From Streptomyces liliiviolaceus (GTDB taxonomy: Bacteria; Actinomycetota; Actinomycetes; Streptomycetales; Streptomycetaceae): DNA of 64,000 nt. The stretch spans positions 2,728,001-2,792,000 of the forward strand of contig NZ_JAGPYQ010000001.1 in NCBI RefSeq assembly GCF_018070025.1. Reading direction: 5' to 3'. Below are positions 26,441-34,901 of the stretch, one piece after another. The position numbers and the translations under genes were made by a program. The first letter of the stretch is position 1; each line of letters opens with the position of its first letter. A model generated the notes under the pieces. The model was not told the DNA's origin. It searched no databases and worked only from the letters and a program-made list of their open reading frames with translations.

Positions 26441-29400
26441 TCACTCACCTCCCTGTTCGTGCAGCACACGCAACGACCGGAGCGACGAGGCCGAGTCGCC
26501 CCGCCGCAGCACCAGCACGGCGGTCACGATCAGCGGCGCGACCACCAGGCCCGCCAGCAGGAACGCGACGCGGGCGAGGGGCAGTTCCACCAGTACCTCC
26601 GGGACCGGCCGGGTGGCCCGGGACGTCAGGACGATCAGCGGAACGACCGCCCGGGTCAGTACCGCTCCCAGCGCCACCCCCACCACCAGGGCCAGCGCCA
26701 CCAGGACCCCCTGCTCGGCCGCGACCAGCCGGGCCAGCTGGCGGCGCGGCGCTCCCAGCGCGCGGAGCAGCGCGAACTCGGCGCTCCGCTCCCGCAGCGA
26801 GCCCGCCGTGCTCACCGCGAAGCCGACCGCGGCCAGCGCGGCGGCGACCACGGAGGCCGCGGCGAACGCCGCCTCCGGCCCCGCCCCGAACGGATCGTCC
26901 CGCAGCCGCTCAGCGATCTCGTCGCGCACGACGACCTGCGACGGCTCGACGTCGGGCCGTTCGCGCAACTGGGCCGCCACCCGCGCCTCGGCGCCCGGCT
27001 CGGTGCGCAGCCACCACTCGGTGGGCGCGACGCTCTCCCCGTACCGCTCCTCCAGCACCCGGTTCACGGAACGCAGATCGACCAGCAGCGCCCCGCCGGA
27101 GCTCCGCGTGGCGTCGGAGCCCTCCGCGCCCTCCGTGGTCGGCAGTGCGCGGACGCTCGCCACGATCCGTACCGGGACGGCCGAGCCGCCGAAGGGGACG
27201 TCGAGCCGTTCCCCCTTCCGCGCGCCCGCGGCCTTCAGGAAGTCGTCGGTGGCGACGGCCTCGACCTCGGGCGCGGCGGGCCGTTCCGGTCGCAGCCGGA
27301 TCGTCACCGACGAGGTCTCCCAGGGGGTCTCCCGGGGGATGTAGCCGGTTCCGTAGGTCACGGCCAGCGGGCGCTCGGACTCCACGTCCGGGCCCGTCGG
27401 GGTGTTGCCCGCCTTGGGGTCCGCGGTGGTCTGGTTGTTCTGCGACGTCACCTGCCAGGACGGGGGCGCCGACAGCTTCCGCCGCGTCCCGTCGGACGTC
27501 GTGGCCGTCAACTGCTCGACGGACAGCCGGTGTTCCTCCGCGCGCCCGGTCGGCTGGGACATGTCGAGCTGCGCCCCGGTCAGCGAGAGCGGTTCGGCGG
27601 CCCGGTCGGACTGCGCCTGCCCGGCCTGTGCCAGCTGCACGGTGAGGCGGTGCGCCTTTCCGTCGGCGGGGAGGTCGCCGGCGGACATGCGGTACGGGGT
27701 GCCGTAGCGGTCCTCCAGCGTCACGGTCACGTCCGCCGTCATCCTGGAGCGGTACGCCGCCGAGCCGGGCGCCGAGGGCTGTGCGCTCGCCCGGATGCGC
27801 AGTTCCAGTTCCAGCCGCGTGCTGTCCTTCGGCAGGGTCACGCCCGCCGATCCCGCCCGGCCGGGGCCGATCCCCGCCAGCAGCCGCCCGGCGGGCTCGT
27901 CCGCCAGGTCCCCGCGCAGCAGCAAGGCGGCAGCCTCTCCGCTCCCGGAGCGGTCACCGGAACCGTCACCGGATTCGTCGCCGGAGTCCGCCCCGGCACC
28001 CTCCGTGTCCAGCGCCAGCACCGCGGCCGTCCGGTTGCCGGACAGCGGCAGCGACGTACGCATCGCGGGCGCCGCCCCGCGCACGCCGTCGAGGTCCGCG
28101 TAGAGCCCGGCCCGGGACAGGCCGTCCTCGCCGCCCGCCAGGACCCGTACGGACGTGCCGGCCAGGAAGTCCGCCTGGTCGTCCTGCGAGCGGTTCCACG
28201 ACGCGCCCTGGCCGATCGCGAGCATGCCCATGGCGACGGCGAGGACGAGCAGCAGGACCGGTCCCGCGCCGCGCATCGGACGACGGCTGAACTGCCAGCC
28301 CGCGAGCGCCGTCGGGAGCCCGCGGCCACCGGCCGCGCGCCGCTCGGCGAGACGGGCCACGGGCGGCATGATGCGCAGGGTGAGGACCGTCCCGGCCAGC
28401 AGGGCCAGCGCGGGAGCGGCGACCAGCAGGGGGTCGATGCCGAGCGTGTCCGTGGGCGCCGCCTCCGACCGGCCGGCGCCGGTGGAGCCGACGGCGCCGG
28501 AGGTCTGCCGGCTCAACTGCCAGTACGCGACGGCCGCGACGACCAGCAGGCCGATGTCCGCACCGGCCCGTACGGGCGCCGGCAGCGAGCGGGCCCGGCC
28601 GCCTGCCGCGGTCTCCTCGCGCGCGGTGAGCGCGGGTACGGTCACCGCCAGCGCGCATCCCAGGGCGACCGCGGCCGCCGTCGCCCACACCGCGCCGGCC
28701 GCGGCCGAGGTGTCCAGGCGCAGCCCGATCCGCGACAGCGCCCCCTGCCCGGCCAGCAGCCGCGTCAACGGCCCGGCGAGCAGCGGCGCGCAGACGGCGG
28801 CCGGCAGGGCGAGGAGCGAGGCCTCCAGCGCGGCGAGTGCGGCCACCCGTCCGCGCGAGGCACCGCGCGCCCGCAACAGCCGTGTCTCACCGGCCCGTTC
28901 GACGCTCAGCAGCCGGGCCACGAGCAACAGCGTGTAACCGGCGAGCAGGGCGAGCTGGAGCGCGACGATCAGCAGCGTCGAACGGGAGACGAGCAACGAC
29001 CGCTCGACCCGCTCCAGTTCCTCCGGCAGCGAGGTCGTGATGGCCGTGGTGCCGTGCAGCGCGGGCGACTTGCGCAGGGCACCGGGCCCGGTGGTGGCCG
29101 CCTCCCTCAGGGCGTCGATCCGACCGGTCGTCAGCGCCGAGAAGTCGGCGGACGCCAGCCAGGCGGTCGGCCCGGAGCTGACCCGTCGCTCGTCCCCGGT
29201 GGCCGCGAGCACCGACGGGTCCGCCAGCAGCGGCCCGTACGTCGTGAAGTCGACCTTGCTGACCCCGCGTCCGTGCAGGTCGTCCAGTTGCCAGTAGGGC
29301 GAGGTGACGCGCACGGGCCGGTAGAGACCGGTCACCAGGATCCGTACCTCCGGGCCGTCGAAACGGTCGACGAGGGTCAGCCGCGTGCCCGGTTCGACCG

Positions 29401-29938
29401 CCAGCCGGCGGGCGGCGGTCTCGGGAAGGGCCACCTCGATCTCGGGGCCGTCGGCGAGGTCGCCCGGGGCCCGGGGCGCGCGTCCCTCGACCGTCCGGAC
29501 CTGGGAAGCGTCCAGCGCCGCGAAGTGGGTGAGATCCGGGTCCTTCGAGCGGGCGGCGGGCTCCTGGAGGGACCTCGGCAGGGCGTAGGGCCCGGACCGG
29601 GACAGCGTCCGCAGCGTCACGGGCAGCCCGTCGAAGGTGCGCTCGGCCCCGTCCCGTACGGCCCGGTCGGCGGCCTTGCGCTCCTCCGCGGGGACATCGG
29701 CCTTGACGACCAGCGTCGTGGCCGCGGCGCCCTGTACATCCGCCTTGGCCGCCTTGTCCCCCTCGTCCGTCGAGGTCGCCGGGGTGTCGAGGAGCGAGTG
29801 CCGCAGTGCCGCGTCGCCGATCGCACCCGAGTACGCGGTCAGGGTCGCCAGGACGGCCGTCGTCAGCACGACCGTGAGCAGCGCAGCGGCCAGCAGCAAA
29901 CGATGCGCTCGCACACGCAGTAGGACGAACCCCGTCAC
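26441..29938 (-). CDS. FtsX-like ABC permease (first)
   Basis: The protein has 1165 residues. An N-terminal membrane helix (AAALLTVVLTTAVLATLTAYSG) is followed by an outer domain of about 250 residues, a group of membrane helices (SRSTLLIVALQLALLAGYTLLL and others), a second outer domain of over 400 residues, and a C-terminal FtsX domain with three helices (AAALAAVGFAVSTAG). The start is GTG 29938 behind GGCGGGGGG. This is the first gene of a three-gene operon (permease, permease, ATPase). The two large permeases probably form a heterodimer. The operon is oriented away from the haemoglobin gene, with a 237-base gap that contains repeated GACCGGAATCCG. Confidence 0.9.
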   Translation of the reverse strand: MTGFVLLRVRAHRLLLAAALLTVVLTTAVLATLTAYSGAIGDAALRHSLLDTPATSTDEGDKAAKADVQGAAATTLVVKADVPAEERKAADRAVRDGAERTFDGLPVTLRTLSRSGPYALPRSLQEPAARSKDPDLTHFAALDASQVRTVEGRAPRAPGDLADGPEIEVALPETAARRLAVEPGTRLTLVDRFDGPEVRILVTGLYRPVRVTSPYWQLDDLHGRGVSKVDFTTYGPLLADPSVLAATGDERRVSSGPTAWLASADFSALTTGRIDALREAATTGPGALRKSPALHGTTAITTSLPEELERVERSLLVSRSTLLIVALQLALLAGYTLLLVARLLSVERAGETRLLRARGASRGRVAALAALEASLLALPAAVCAPLLAGPLTRLLAGQGALSRIGLRLDTSAAAGAVWATAAAVALGCALAVTVPALTAREETAAGGRARSLPAPVRAGADIGLLVVAAVAYWQLSRQTSGAVGSTGAGRSEAAPTDTLGIDPLLVAAPALALLAGTVLTLRIMPPVARLAERRAAGGRGLPTALAGWQFSRRPMRGAGPVLLLVLAVAMGMLAIGQGASWNRSQDDQADFLAGTSVRVLAGGEDGLSRAGLYADLDGVRGAAPAMRTSLPLSGNRTAAVLALDTEGAGADSGDESGDGSGDRSGSGEAAALLLRGDLADEPAGRLLAGIGPGRAGSAGVTLPKDSTRLELELRIRASAQPSAPGSAAYRSRMTADVTVTLEDRYGTPYRMSAGDLPADGKAHRLTVQLAQAGQAQSDRAAEPLSLTGAQLDMSQPTGRAEEHRLSVEQLTATTSDGTRRKLSAPPSWQVTSQNNQTTADPKAGNTPTGPDVESERPLAVTYGTGYIPRETPWETSSVTIRLRPERPAAPEVEAVATDDFLKAAGARKGERLDVPFGGSAVPVRIVASVRALPTTEGAEGSDATRSSGGALLVDLRSVNRVLEERYGESVAPTEWWLRTEPGAEARVAAQLRERPDVEPSQVVVRDEIAERLRDDPFGAGPEAAFAAASVVAAALAAVGFAVSTAGSLRERSAEFALLRALGAPRRQLARLVAAEQGVLVALALVVGVALGAVLTRAVVPLIVLTSRATRPVPEVLVELPLARVAFLLAGLVVAPLIVTAVLVLRRGDSASSLRSLRVLHEQGGE

Positions 29939-30175
29939 CCGGCCCCCCGCCGTATCGCCGGACTTCCCGGATCTTCGACGATGCTGTCAGAGGTGAGGGG
30001 GCGCGGGTAAGCGCTTGAGGACTGGGTTTGACCGGATCGTGACCGGAATCCGGCGACGCGCGACCGGAATCCGCGCGTCAGCCGGTTCAGTTCACTCGTC
30101 GGCTCACCTGTCAGGTCCGCTGCCAGGTCACCCGTCGGGGAGTGCCGTCGCCCGGTCTCCGGCGGACGTCGCCGG

Positions 30176-30589
30176 TCAGCCCTCGGTGTTCACCATCGAA
30201 GCCGCCGCGTACGTCAGGTAGTTCCACAGCGTGTGCTCGTGCTCCTCGGAGAGGCCGAGCTCGTCGACGGCGACCCGCATGTGCTTCAGCCAGGCGTCGT
30301 GCGCCGCCCGGTCGACCGCGAAGGGCGCGTGCCGCATCCGCAGCCGGGGATGCCCGCGGTTCTCGCTGTACGTGGTCGGACCGCCCCAGTACTGGATCAG
30401 GAACAGCGTGAAGCGCTCCTCGGCCGGGCCCAGGTCCTCCTCGGGGTACATGGGCCGCAGCAGCGGGTCCTCGGCGACACCCTCGTAGAACCGGTGCACC
30501 AGGCGCCGGAAGGTCTCCTCGCCGCCGACCTGCTCGTAGAAGGTCTGCTCCTGAAGCGTGCCGCGCCGAATCTCTTTCACACCGTCCAT
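30176..30589 (-). CDS. glbO: group II truncated haemoglobin (TrHbO type)
   Basis: The protein has 137 residues. It is a 2-on-2 globin that binds oxygen or nitric oxide near the membrane in actinobacteria. Visible marks are FYEQVGGEETFRRLVHRFYEGV (helices A-B), the CD1 Tyr in PMYPEEDL, the group II Trp in QYWGGPTTYSENRGHPRLRMRH with the proximal His, and a C-terminal helix. ATG 30589 gives the usual short N-terminus; upstream in-frame starts would add an unconserved extension. The ribosome binding site is weak. It stands alone, divergent from the methyltransferase gene. Confidence 0.93.
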   Translation of the reverse strand: MDGVKEIRRGTLQEQTFYEQVGGEETFRRLVHRFYEGVAEDPLLRPMYPEEDLGPAEERFTLFLIQYWGGPTTYSENRGHPRLRMRHAPFAVDRAAHDAWLKHMRVAVDELGLSEEHEHTLWNYLTYAAASMVNTEG

Positions 30590-30764
30590 GGTCTCAGACG
30601 GGCAGACCGATGACTCAGGACTTAGGACCACCGGATGATCGAGACTTGGGACCACCGGATGATCGGCCGTATGGAAGGGGCCGGTTCCCGAATCGAAGGG
30701 GCCGGTTCCGGATCGGTCGGCCCCGGCGCTCGCCTCCCGGCCCGTCCCGCAGCACAGTGGAGGT

Positions 30765-31760
30765 ATGAGCGCGTACGCGGTCGACCACGGGCTCGACGAC
30801 CTCGCCGCCACGGCGCGGGCGGCGCTGGTGCGCGAGATCGACGCGAGCGGGGCCTGGGACGCCGACCCGGTCTGGCGGGCGGCCTTCGCGGCCGTCCCGC
30901 GCCACCTGTTCGTGCCGTACTACTACGTGGGGGCGGGTGGCCCGCAGGGCGGCTACGAGCGCAGATGGGGCGAGGACCCCAGCGTGCGCCGACGCGAGGA
31001 GTGGCTGCGCGGGGCGTACGCGGACACCCCGCTGGCCACGCGCCTGCGCGACGGCGAGCTGCTGTCGTCCAGCAGCCAGCCGTCCCTGATGGCGAAGATG
31101 CTGGCCGAGCTGGCGGTACGGGACGGGGACGCGGTCCTGGAGATCGGCGCGGGCACCGGCTACAACGCCGCGCTGCTCTCGTACCGGCTGGGCGACGAGC
31201 TGGTCACCACGGTCGACCTGGATCCGGAGATCACGGAGTCCGCCCGGCGGCACCTGGCCGCCGCGGGCCGCCGCCCGGCCGTCGTCACCGGCGACGGGGC
31301 ACGCGGCTGCCCGGAGCGGGCCCCCTTCGACCGTGTCGTCGCCACCTGCGCGCTGGACACGATCCCGCGGCCCTGGCTCGCCCAGTGCCGCCCCGGTGCC
31401 CGGATCCTCGCCCCGTTCGCCACCGGCCTGATCGCCCTGCGGGTACGCGACGCCGGGCACGCCGAAGGCCGCTTCCTGCACACGGCCGCCTACTTCGTGC
31501 CCCTGCGCGGCGGCACCCGGGCCGAGCGAGAGGCCCCGGACGTGCACCTCGCCGGCCTGCCGCGCCGGGCCAGGGGGGACGAGCTGCTGCGCTTCCTGCT
31601 GACCCTGACGGCGGGCGGCCTCACCTCGGACCAGGCGCACGCGCTGTGGGAGCACGAGGCCTGGCCGGCCCGCGAGCGGTACGGGATCACGGTCGACGGC
31701 GACCGCGCGTGGGCGTGGCTGGACGACCCCGCGGGGCCGTACACCTGGCCGCTGCCGTGA
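30765..31760 (+). CDS. PCMT-like SAM-dependent methyltransferase
   Basis: The protein has 331 residues. It is related to protein-L-isoaspartate O-methyltransferases: PRHLFVPYYYVG, then SSSSQPSLMAKMLAEL, then the SAM site VLEIGAGTGYNAALLSY, then VDLDPEI and APFDRVVATCALDTIPRPWL. The extended C-terminal part (about 100 residues) is typical of the actinobacterial branch, which also contains RiPP- and peptide-modifying members. No precursor peptide or other modification gene is adjacent, so repair of damaged proteins is the simplest reading. The GGAGG site lies unusually close, one base before the ATG. Confidence 0.88.
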   Translation: MSAYAVDHGLDDLAATARAALVREIDASGAWDADPVWRAAFAAVPRHLFVPYYYVGAGGPQGGYERRWGEDPSVRRREEWLRGAYADTPLATRLRDGELLSSSSQPSLMAKMLAELAVRDGDAVLEIGAGTGYNAALLSYRLGDELVTTVDLDPEITESARRHLAAAGRRPAVVTGDGARGCPERAPFDRVVATCALDTIPRPWLAQCRPGARILAPFATGLIALRVRDAGHAEGRFLHTAAYFVPLRGGTRAEREAPDVHLAGLPRRARGDELLRFLLTLTAGGLTSDQAHALWEHEAWPARERYGITVDGDRAWAWLDDPAGPYTWPLP

Positions 31761-31773
31761 CCGCGGCCAGGTG
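31742..31773 (+). terminator. hairpin spanning the methyltransferase stop codon
   Basis: An 11-bp perfect stem (31742-31752 with 31763-31773) carries the gene's TGA in its loop. Confidence 0.65.
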
Positions 31774-31786
31774 CCGTACCGCGTCG

Positions 31787-31826
31787 GACCGATGCCGTAC
31801 GGCGCTCGACCGATGCCGTACGGCGC
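31787..31826. repeat. two 19-bp direct repeats in a convergent gap
   Basis: GACCGATGCCGTACGGCGC occurs at 31787 and 31808. Each copy contains the palindrome GCCGTACGGC. They lie between the convergent methyltransferase and FHA genes and may help end transcription. Confidence 0.8.
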
Positions 31827-31835
31827 CCGAAGTGC

Positions 31836-33287
31836 CTAGCCCCGCCGGATCGTGATCGTCGTCCAGGCGCCCACGTGCACCCGGTCGCCGTCCAGGAGCG
31901 GGACGGGGACGAACGGCTGGATCGGGTCCTCTGCGCCGTTGACCGTGGTGCCGTTGGTGGAGTTCTGGTCGACGACCGCCCAGCTGTTGTCCGGCTGCTG
32001 CACGAGCACCGCGTGCTGGTGCGAGACGCCCGGGTCCTCCGGCGGCACCGACAGATCGATGTCCGGGGTGTCGCCCGTGGAGTGGCGGCGGCGGCCGATC
32101 GTGATCTGGTTGCCGCTGAGCGGACGCTGCTGTTCCGGCGAGTACGCGGGCAGGTTCAGCCCCGCGGCCTCCGGTCCCGAGCGCTGCATCATCGCCATGA
32201 AGTACTCACGGTCGGGCCCGATCGTGATGCTCCACGACAGCGACTGCTGTGGCGGTTGCGGCTGCTGCTGGTACCCGGCGGGCGCCTGCGTCGAGCCGGC
32301 CTGCGGGTAGCCGTAGCCGCCACCGGGTCCGGGCGGACCACCAGGACCACCGGGGCCACCGGGTGCGGGCGGGCCGCCGGGGCTGCCGGGCGACGGCGGT
32401 GAGATCACCCAGTCGTCCGCGCCGCCCCCGAAGGACGGACCGCCCGGCGCCGGCGGACGCCCTGTCTCCGGCGGATACGCGGTCTCCTGCTGATACGAGG
32501 GCGGACTGGACTGGCCGGGAGGACCGGACTGCCCGGGCTGCTGGAACCCCTGGGGACCACCGGGACCGCCCTGGCCCCCGGGACCGTTCGGGCCACCGGG
32601 TCCGTTCGGGCCGCCGGGGCCGCCCGGACCGCCGTAACCGCCCTGCCCACCGGGGCCGGGCCCGCCGTACCCGCCAGGTCCGCCGGGGCTGGTGCCCCCG
32701 GGGCCGGGCGGCGGCGGTACCGGTCGTGAGGGATCACCGGGGAACCCCGAGGGGTCCTCGCCGTAGGGCGGGATCGGCTCCGCGGGCCGGTTCATCTGCG
32801 AGGGCCGGGAGCCCTGGTAGTCGAAGCCGCCGTGGGTCGGTCCTGACTGCCCGGGAGGCGGCTGCTGCTGGAAGCGGAGCGCCGGGTTCTGCCCGCCGGG
32901 ACCCGCACCCGGGCCGCCGGCACCGGGCCCACCGGGACCCGGACCGCCGGGACCCGGCCCCGGGGGACGCGGCGCGGCCGGGGTGTACGAGGTCGCGGTG
33001 TTCGTCAGGAAGTTCCACCGGCACTCCTCGCAGAACGGCGCCCCGCCCTCGCGCGGGGTGCGGCACTGCGGGCACAGCTCCGCCTCGGGCGCCGGGTCGG
33101 GCACCGCGGACAGGTGCGGCCGGCCGCCCTGACCGGGCGGCGGCTGCGCACCGGGCGGCGGATAGCCGTAACCGGCCGCCGGGGGCGGCGGCGGAGGTGG
33201 CGGGGGCACGGCACCGGCCATGCGGTGACCGCAGACCTCGCACCAGTCGTCGGAACCCGACTGGTGTCCGTTCGGGCAGGTCGGCAT
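31836..33287 (-). CDS. FHA-domain protein with two N-terminal zinc ribbons
   Basis: The protein has 483 residues. Residues 1-25 form a first ribbon (MPTCPNGHQSGSDDWCEVCG) and about 75-95 a second (CPQCRTPREGGAPFCEEC). The middle 250 residues are Pro/Gly-rich low complexity with many GGPGGPGG units. The C-terminal FHA domain (about 385-483) shows ITIGRRRHS, the VSHQHAVLV strand and DQNSTNGTTVNG. FHA domains bind phosphothreonine, so this is a likely target or reader for the PknG kinase encoded upstream, comparable in role to mycobacterial GarA (inference). ATG 33287 has GAGGGGGAAG upstream. It is the last gene of the signalling cluster. Confidence 0.92.
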   Translation of the reverse strand: MPTCPNGHQSGSDDWCEVCGHRMAGAVPPPPPPPPPAAGYGYPPPGAQPPPGQGGRPHLSAVPDPAPEAELCPQCRTPREGGAPFCEECRWNFLTNTATSYTPAAPRPPGPGPGGPGPGGPGAGGPGAGPGGQNPALRFQQQPPPGQSGPTHGGFDYQGSRPSQMNRPAEPIPPYGEDPSGFPGDPSRPVPPPPGPGGTSPGGPGGYGGPGPGGQGGYGGPGGPGGPNGPGGPNGPGGQGGPGGPQGFQQPGQSGPPGQSSPPSYQQETAYPPETGRPPAPGGPSFGGGADDWVISPPSPGSPGGPPAPGGPGGPGGPPGPGGGYGYPQAGSTQAPAGYQQQPQPPQQSLSWSITIGPDREYFMAMMQRSGPEAAGLNLPAYSPEQQRPLSGNQITIGRRRHSTGDTPDIDLSVPPEDPGVSHQHAVLVQQPDNSWAVVDQNSTNGTTVNGAEDPIQPFVPVPLLDGDRVHVGAWTTITIRRG

Positions 33288-33401
33288 GTCGGCGCTTCCC
33301 CCTCTCATGTCCGGCCCACCGGGGACCGTAAATCGTGCAGAACGGCGTGCGTGATGCTCGCGTTTCGCTACGTACTGTGCGCGTAGTGCCTGTGCACTGC
33401 G

Positions 33402-34748
33402 CTACTTCTTTACACGAACAGTCTTTGTGGACCGTGTTTCGAGAGTCATCTCGTCGGCCTCCGCGACCTTCGCCTTCAATCGCACAGTACCCGCCGCGGC
33501 ATCGACCACGTCCACCACCTTCGCAAGCAGTTTCGCCGTATCCGCGTTTCCGGACGCGCTCGCGAGCTGAACCGCGCGGCCCAGTTTCGCCGTTGCCCCG
33601 TCGGCATCTCCCGCTTTGCGCGCATCCAGGCCCTGTTGGATGACTTGCGCCAGTTCCGCCTGACCCGTGTAGTGCGCGACCTGCGGATTGATCGACGTGG
33701 ACGCCGTCATGTCGTCCGTCCACACGGCCCGTACGAGCCCCTGCGCGCCCAGGGTCTGGGCGGTGCCGTCGCCGTGCGGGATCACCAGGGAGACCCGGGC
33801 GGCCAGCATCTCCTGCCCGAGGCCGGCCTCGGGCACCTCCACACACACGTGGTAGTCGCGGGACTCGTCGCCCCAGGAGCCCGTGGGGTAGTCCCCGGCG
33901 CGCGGGCCCGCCTCGGTGCGGCGGTCGGTCAGCGGCTCGACCGTCGGCGCGACCTGCTTGACGAACTTGATGGAGGTGTCGACCGGGGTCCACAGCCGCA
34001 GCGCCACGTCCGCGACCTCCTTGCCCATGGCCGTCTCCATCATCTGCGTGAAGTCGGCGGACAGGCCCGCCGGATCGGCCACGATGTCGGCGGTGCCGAG
34101 CAGCGCGGACGCGATGCCCGTGACTTCTTTCACTTCCCAGTCCGTGCCCACGCCCCGGGCGTCCGCGGTGAAACGCCCGGCGCAGGCGTCCAGGGCGGCC
34201 TTGAGATCCTCGGGCGACTCGTGTTCGTTGCGGCCGTCGGTGAGCACGATGCCGTGCCGGATGGTGACGTCCGCCGAGGACAGCAGCCGGTCGGCCAGCT
34301 TCAGCCAGGTGCCGATCGCGGTGCCGCCGCCCGCGCTGAGCTTGCGCAGCGACTGCTTCGCCTGCTCACGGGTCTGCGGGTCGGCGACGGCCAGCTCGCC
34401 GTTGCCCGGGTAGACCTCCTTGGCCACGTGCGTCCCGCCGATCACCGCGAAGTGCACGCCGTCCCGCAGGGCGTCGATCGCGGCGGCCGTCGCGTCCCTG
34501 GCGCCGCGCATCTTGGTCGGCGGGTAGTCCATGGACCCGGAACAGTCGACCATGATCGCCACGGCCGCGTCCGGGCTCTGTCCCGGTGTGTACAGATGGG
34601 GTGCCGCGACGGCACTCCCGACCGTGCCGCCGCCGGTGGAGGTGACCGTCACGATCGCGTTGACCTCGCGGCCGCCCTCCGGCAGGTACTCGTTCTGGTA
34701 GACCTCCACCGAGAACTGCGGCACGTTCGACTTCGAGAAATTGGCCAT
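33402..34748 (-). CDS. von Willebrand factor A domain protein
   Basis: The protein has 448 residues. The vWA domain (about 65-270) has a full MIDAS metal site: DCSGSMD, a conserved Thr in GGGTAIG, and LTDGRNE. Before it is a beta-rich segment (VPQFSVEVYQNEYL); after it are a beta domain and a helical C-terminus (about 370-430). It is cytoplasmic, without a signal peptide or membrane helix. ATG 34748 follows GGGGGAG. vWA proteins encoded with FHA, PP2C and kinase genes are usually protein-binding scaffolds; here it would hold the signalling complex together (inference). Confidence 0.9.
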   Translation of the reverse strand: MANFSKSNVPQFSVEVYQNEYLPEGGREVNAIVTVTSTGGGTVGSAVAAPHLYTPGQSPDAAVAIMVDCSGSMDYPPTKMRGARDATAAAIDALRDGVHFAVIGGTHVAKEVYPGNGELAVADPQTREQAKQSLRKLSAGGGTAIGTWLKLADRLLSSADVTIRHGIVLTDGRNEHESPEDLKAALDACAGRFTADARGVGTDWEVKEVTGIASALLGTADIVADPAGLSADFTQMMETAMGKEVADVALRLWTPVDTSIKFVKQVAPTVEPLTDRRTEAGPRAGDYPTGSWGDESRDYHVCVEVPEAGLGQEMLAARVSLVIPHGDGTAQTLGAQGLVRAVWTDDMTASTSINPQVAHYTGQAELAQVIQQGLDARKAGDADGATAKLGRAVQLASASGNADTAKLLAKVVDVVDAAAGTVRLKAKVAEADEMTLETRSTKTVRVKK

Positions 34749-34901
34749 GCGTTCTCTGCTCCCCCTCAGGACTCCCACAGGTCGTGGGTGATGTCGGTGG
34801 GCGGACCGGTCCCCTCCGGCCCCGACCGGGCCGAGGCCCGCGCCGTCCCAGTCGTCCCCACCGTCACTGCCGTCTCTACCGTTTCGTACCGCTTGGGCCT
34901 C

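Noticed and set aside
23554..27645. Very long open frame (1363 codons) on the plus strand opposite the two permease genes
   Set aside because: It is the antisense shadow of GC-rich permease genes; the protein is Arg/Gly/Pro-rich without domains, and the minus-strand frames have clear membrane helices.
26261..29923. Second long plus-strand frame (1220 codons) opposite the first permease
   Set aside because: Same reason: extreme Arg/Gly/Gln composition, no domain, and no ribosome binding site.
30765..31760. RiPP gene cluster idea from the PCMT-like methyltransferase
   Set aside because: No precursor peptide, cyclase or dehydratase gene nearby; the enzyme stands alone.
31836..33287. PGG-rich region of the FHA protein as a collagen-like surface protein
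   Set aside because: No signal peptide or anchor; it links zinc ribbons and an FHA domain, so it is a cytoplasmic linker.
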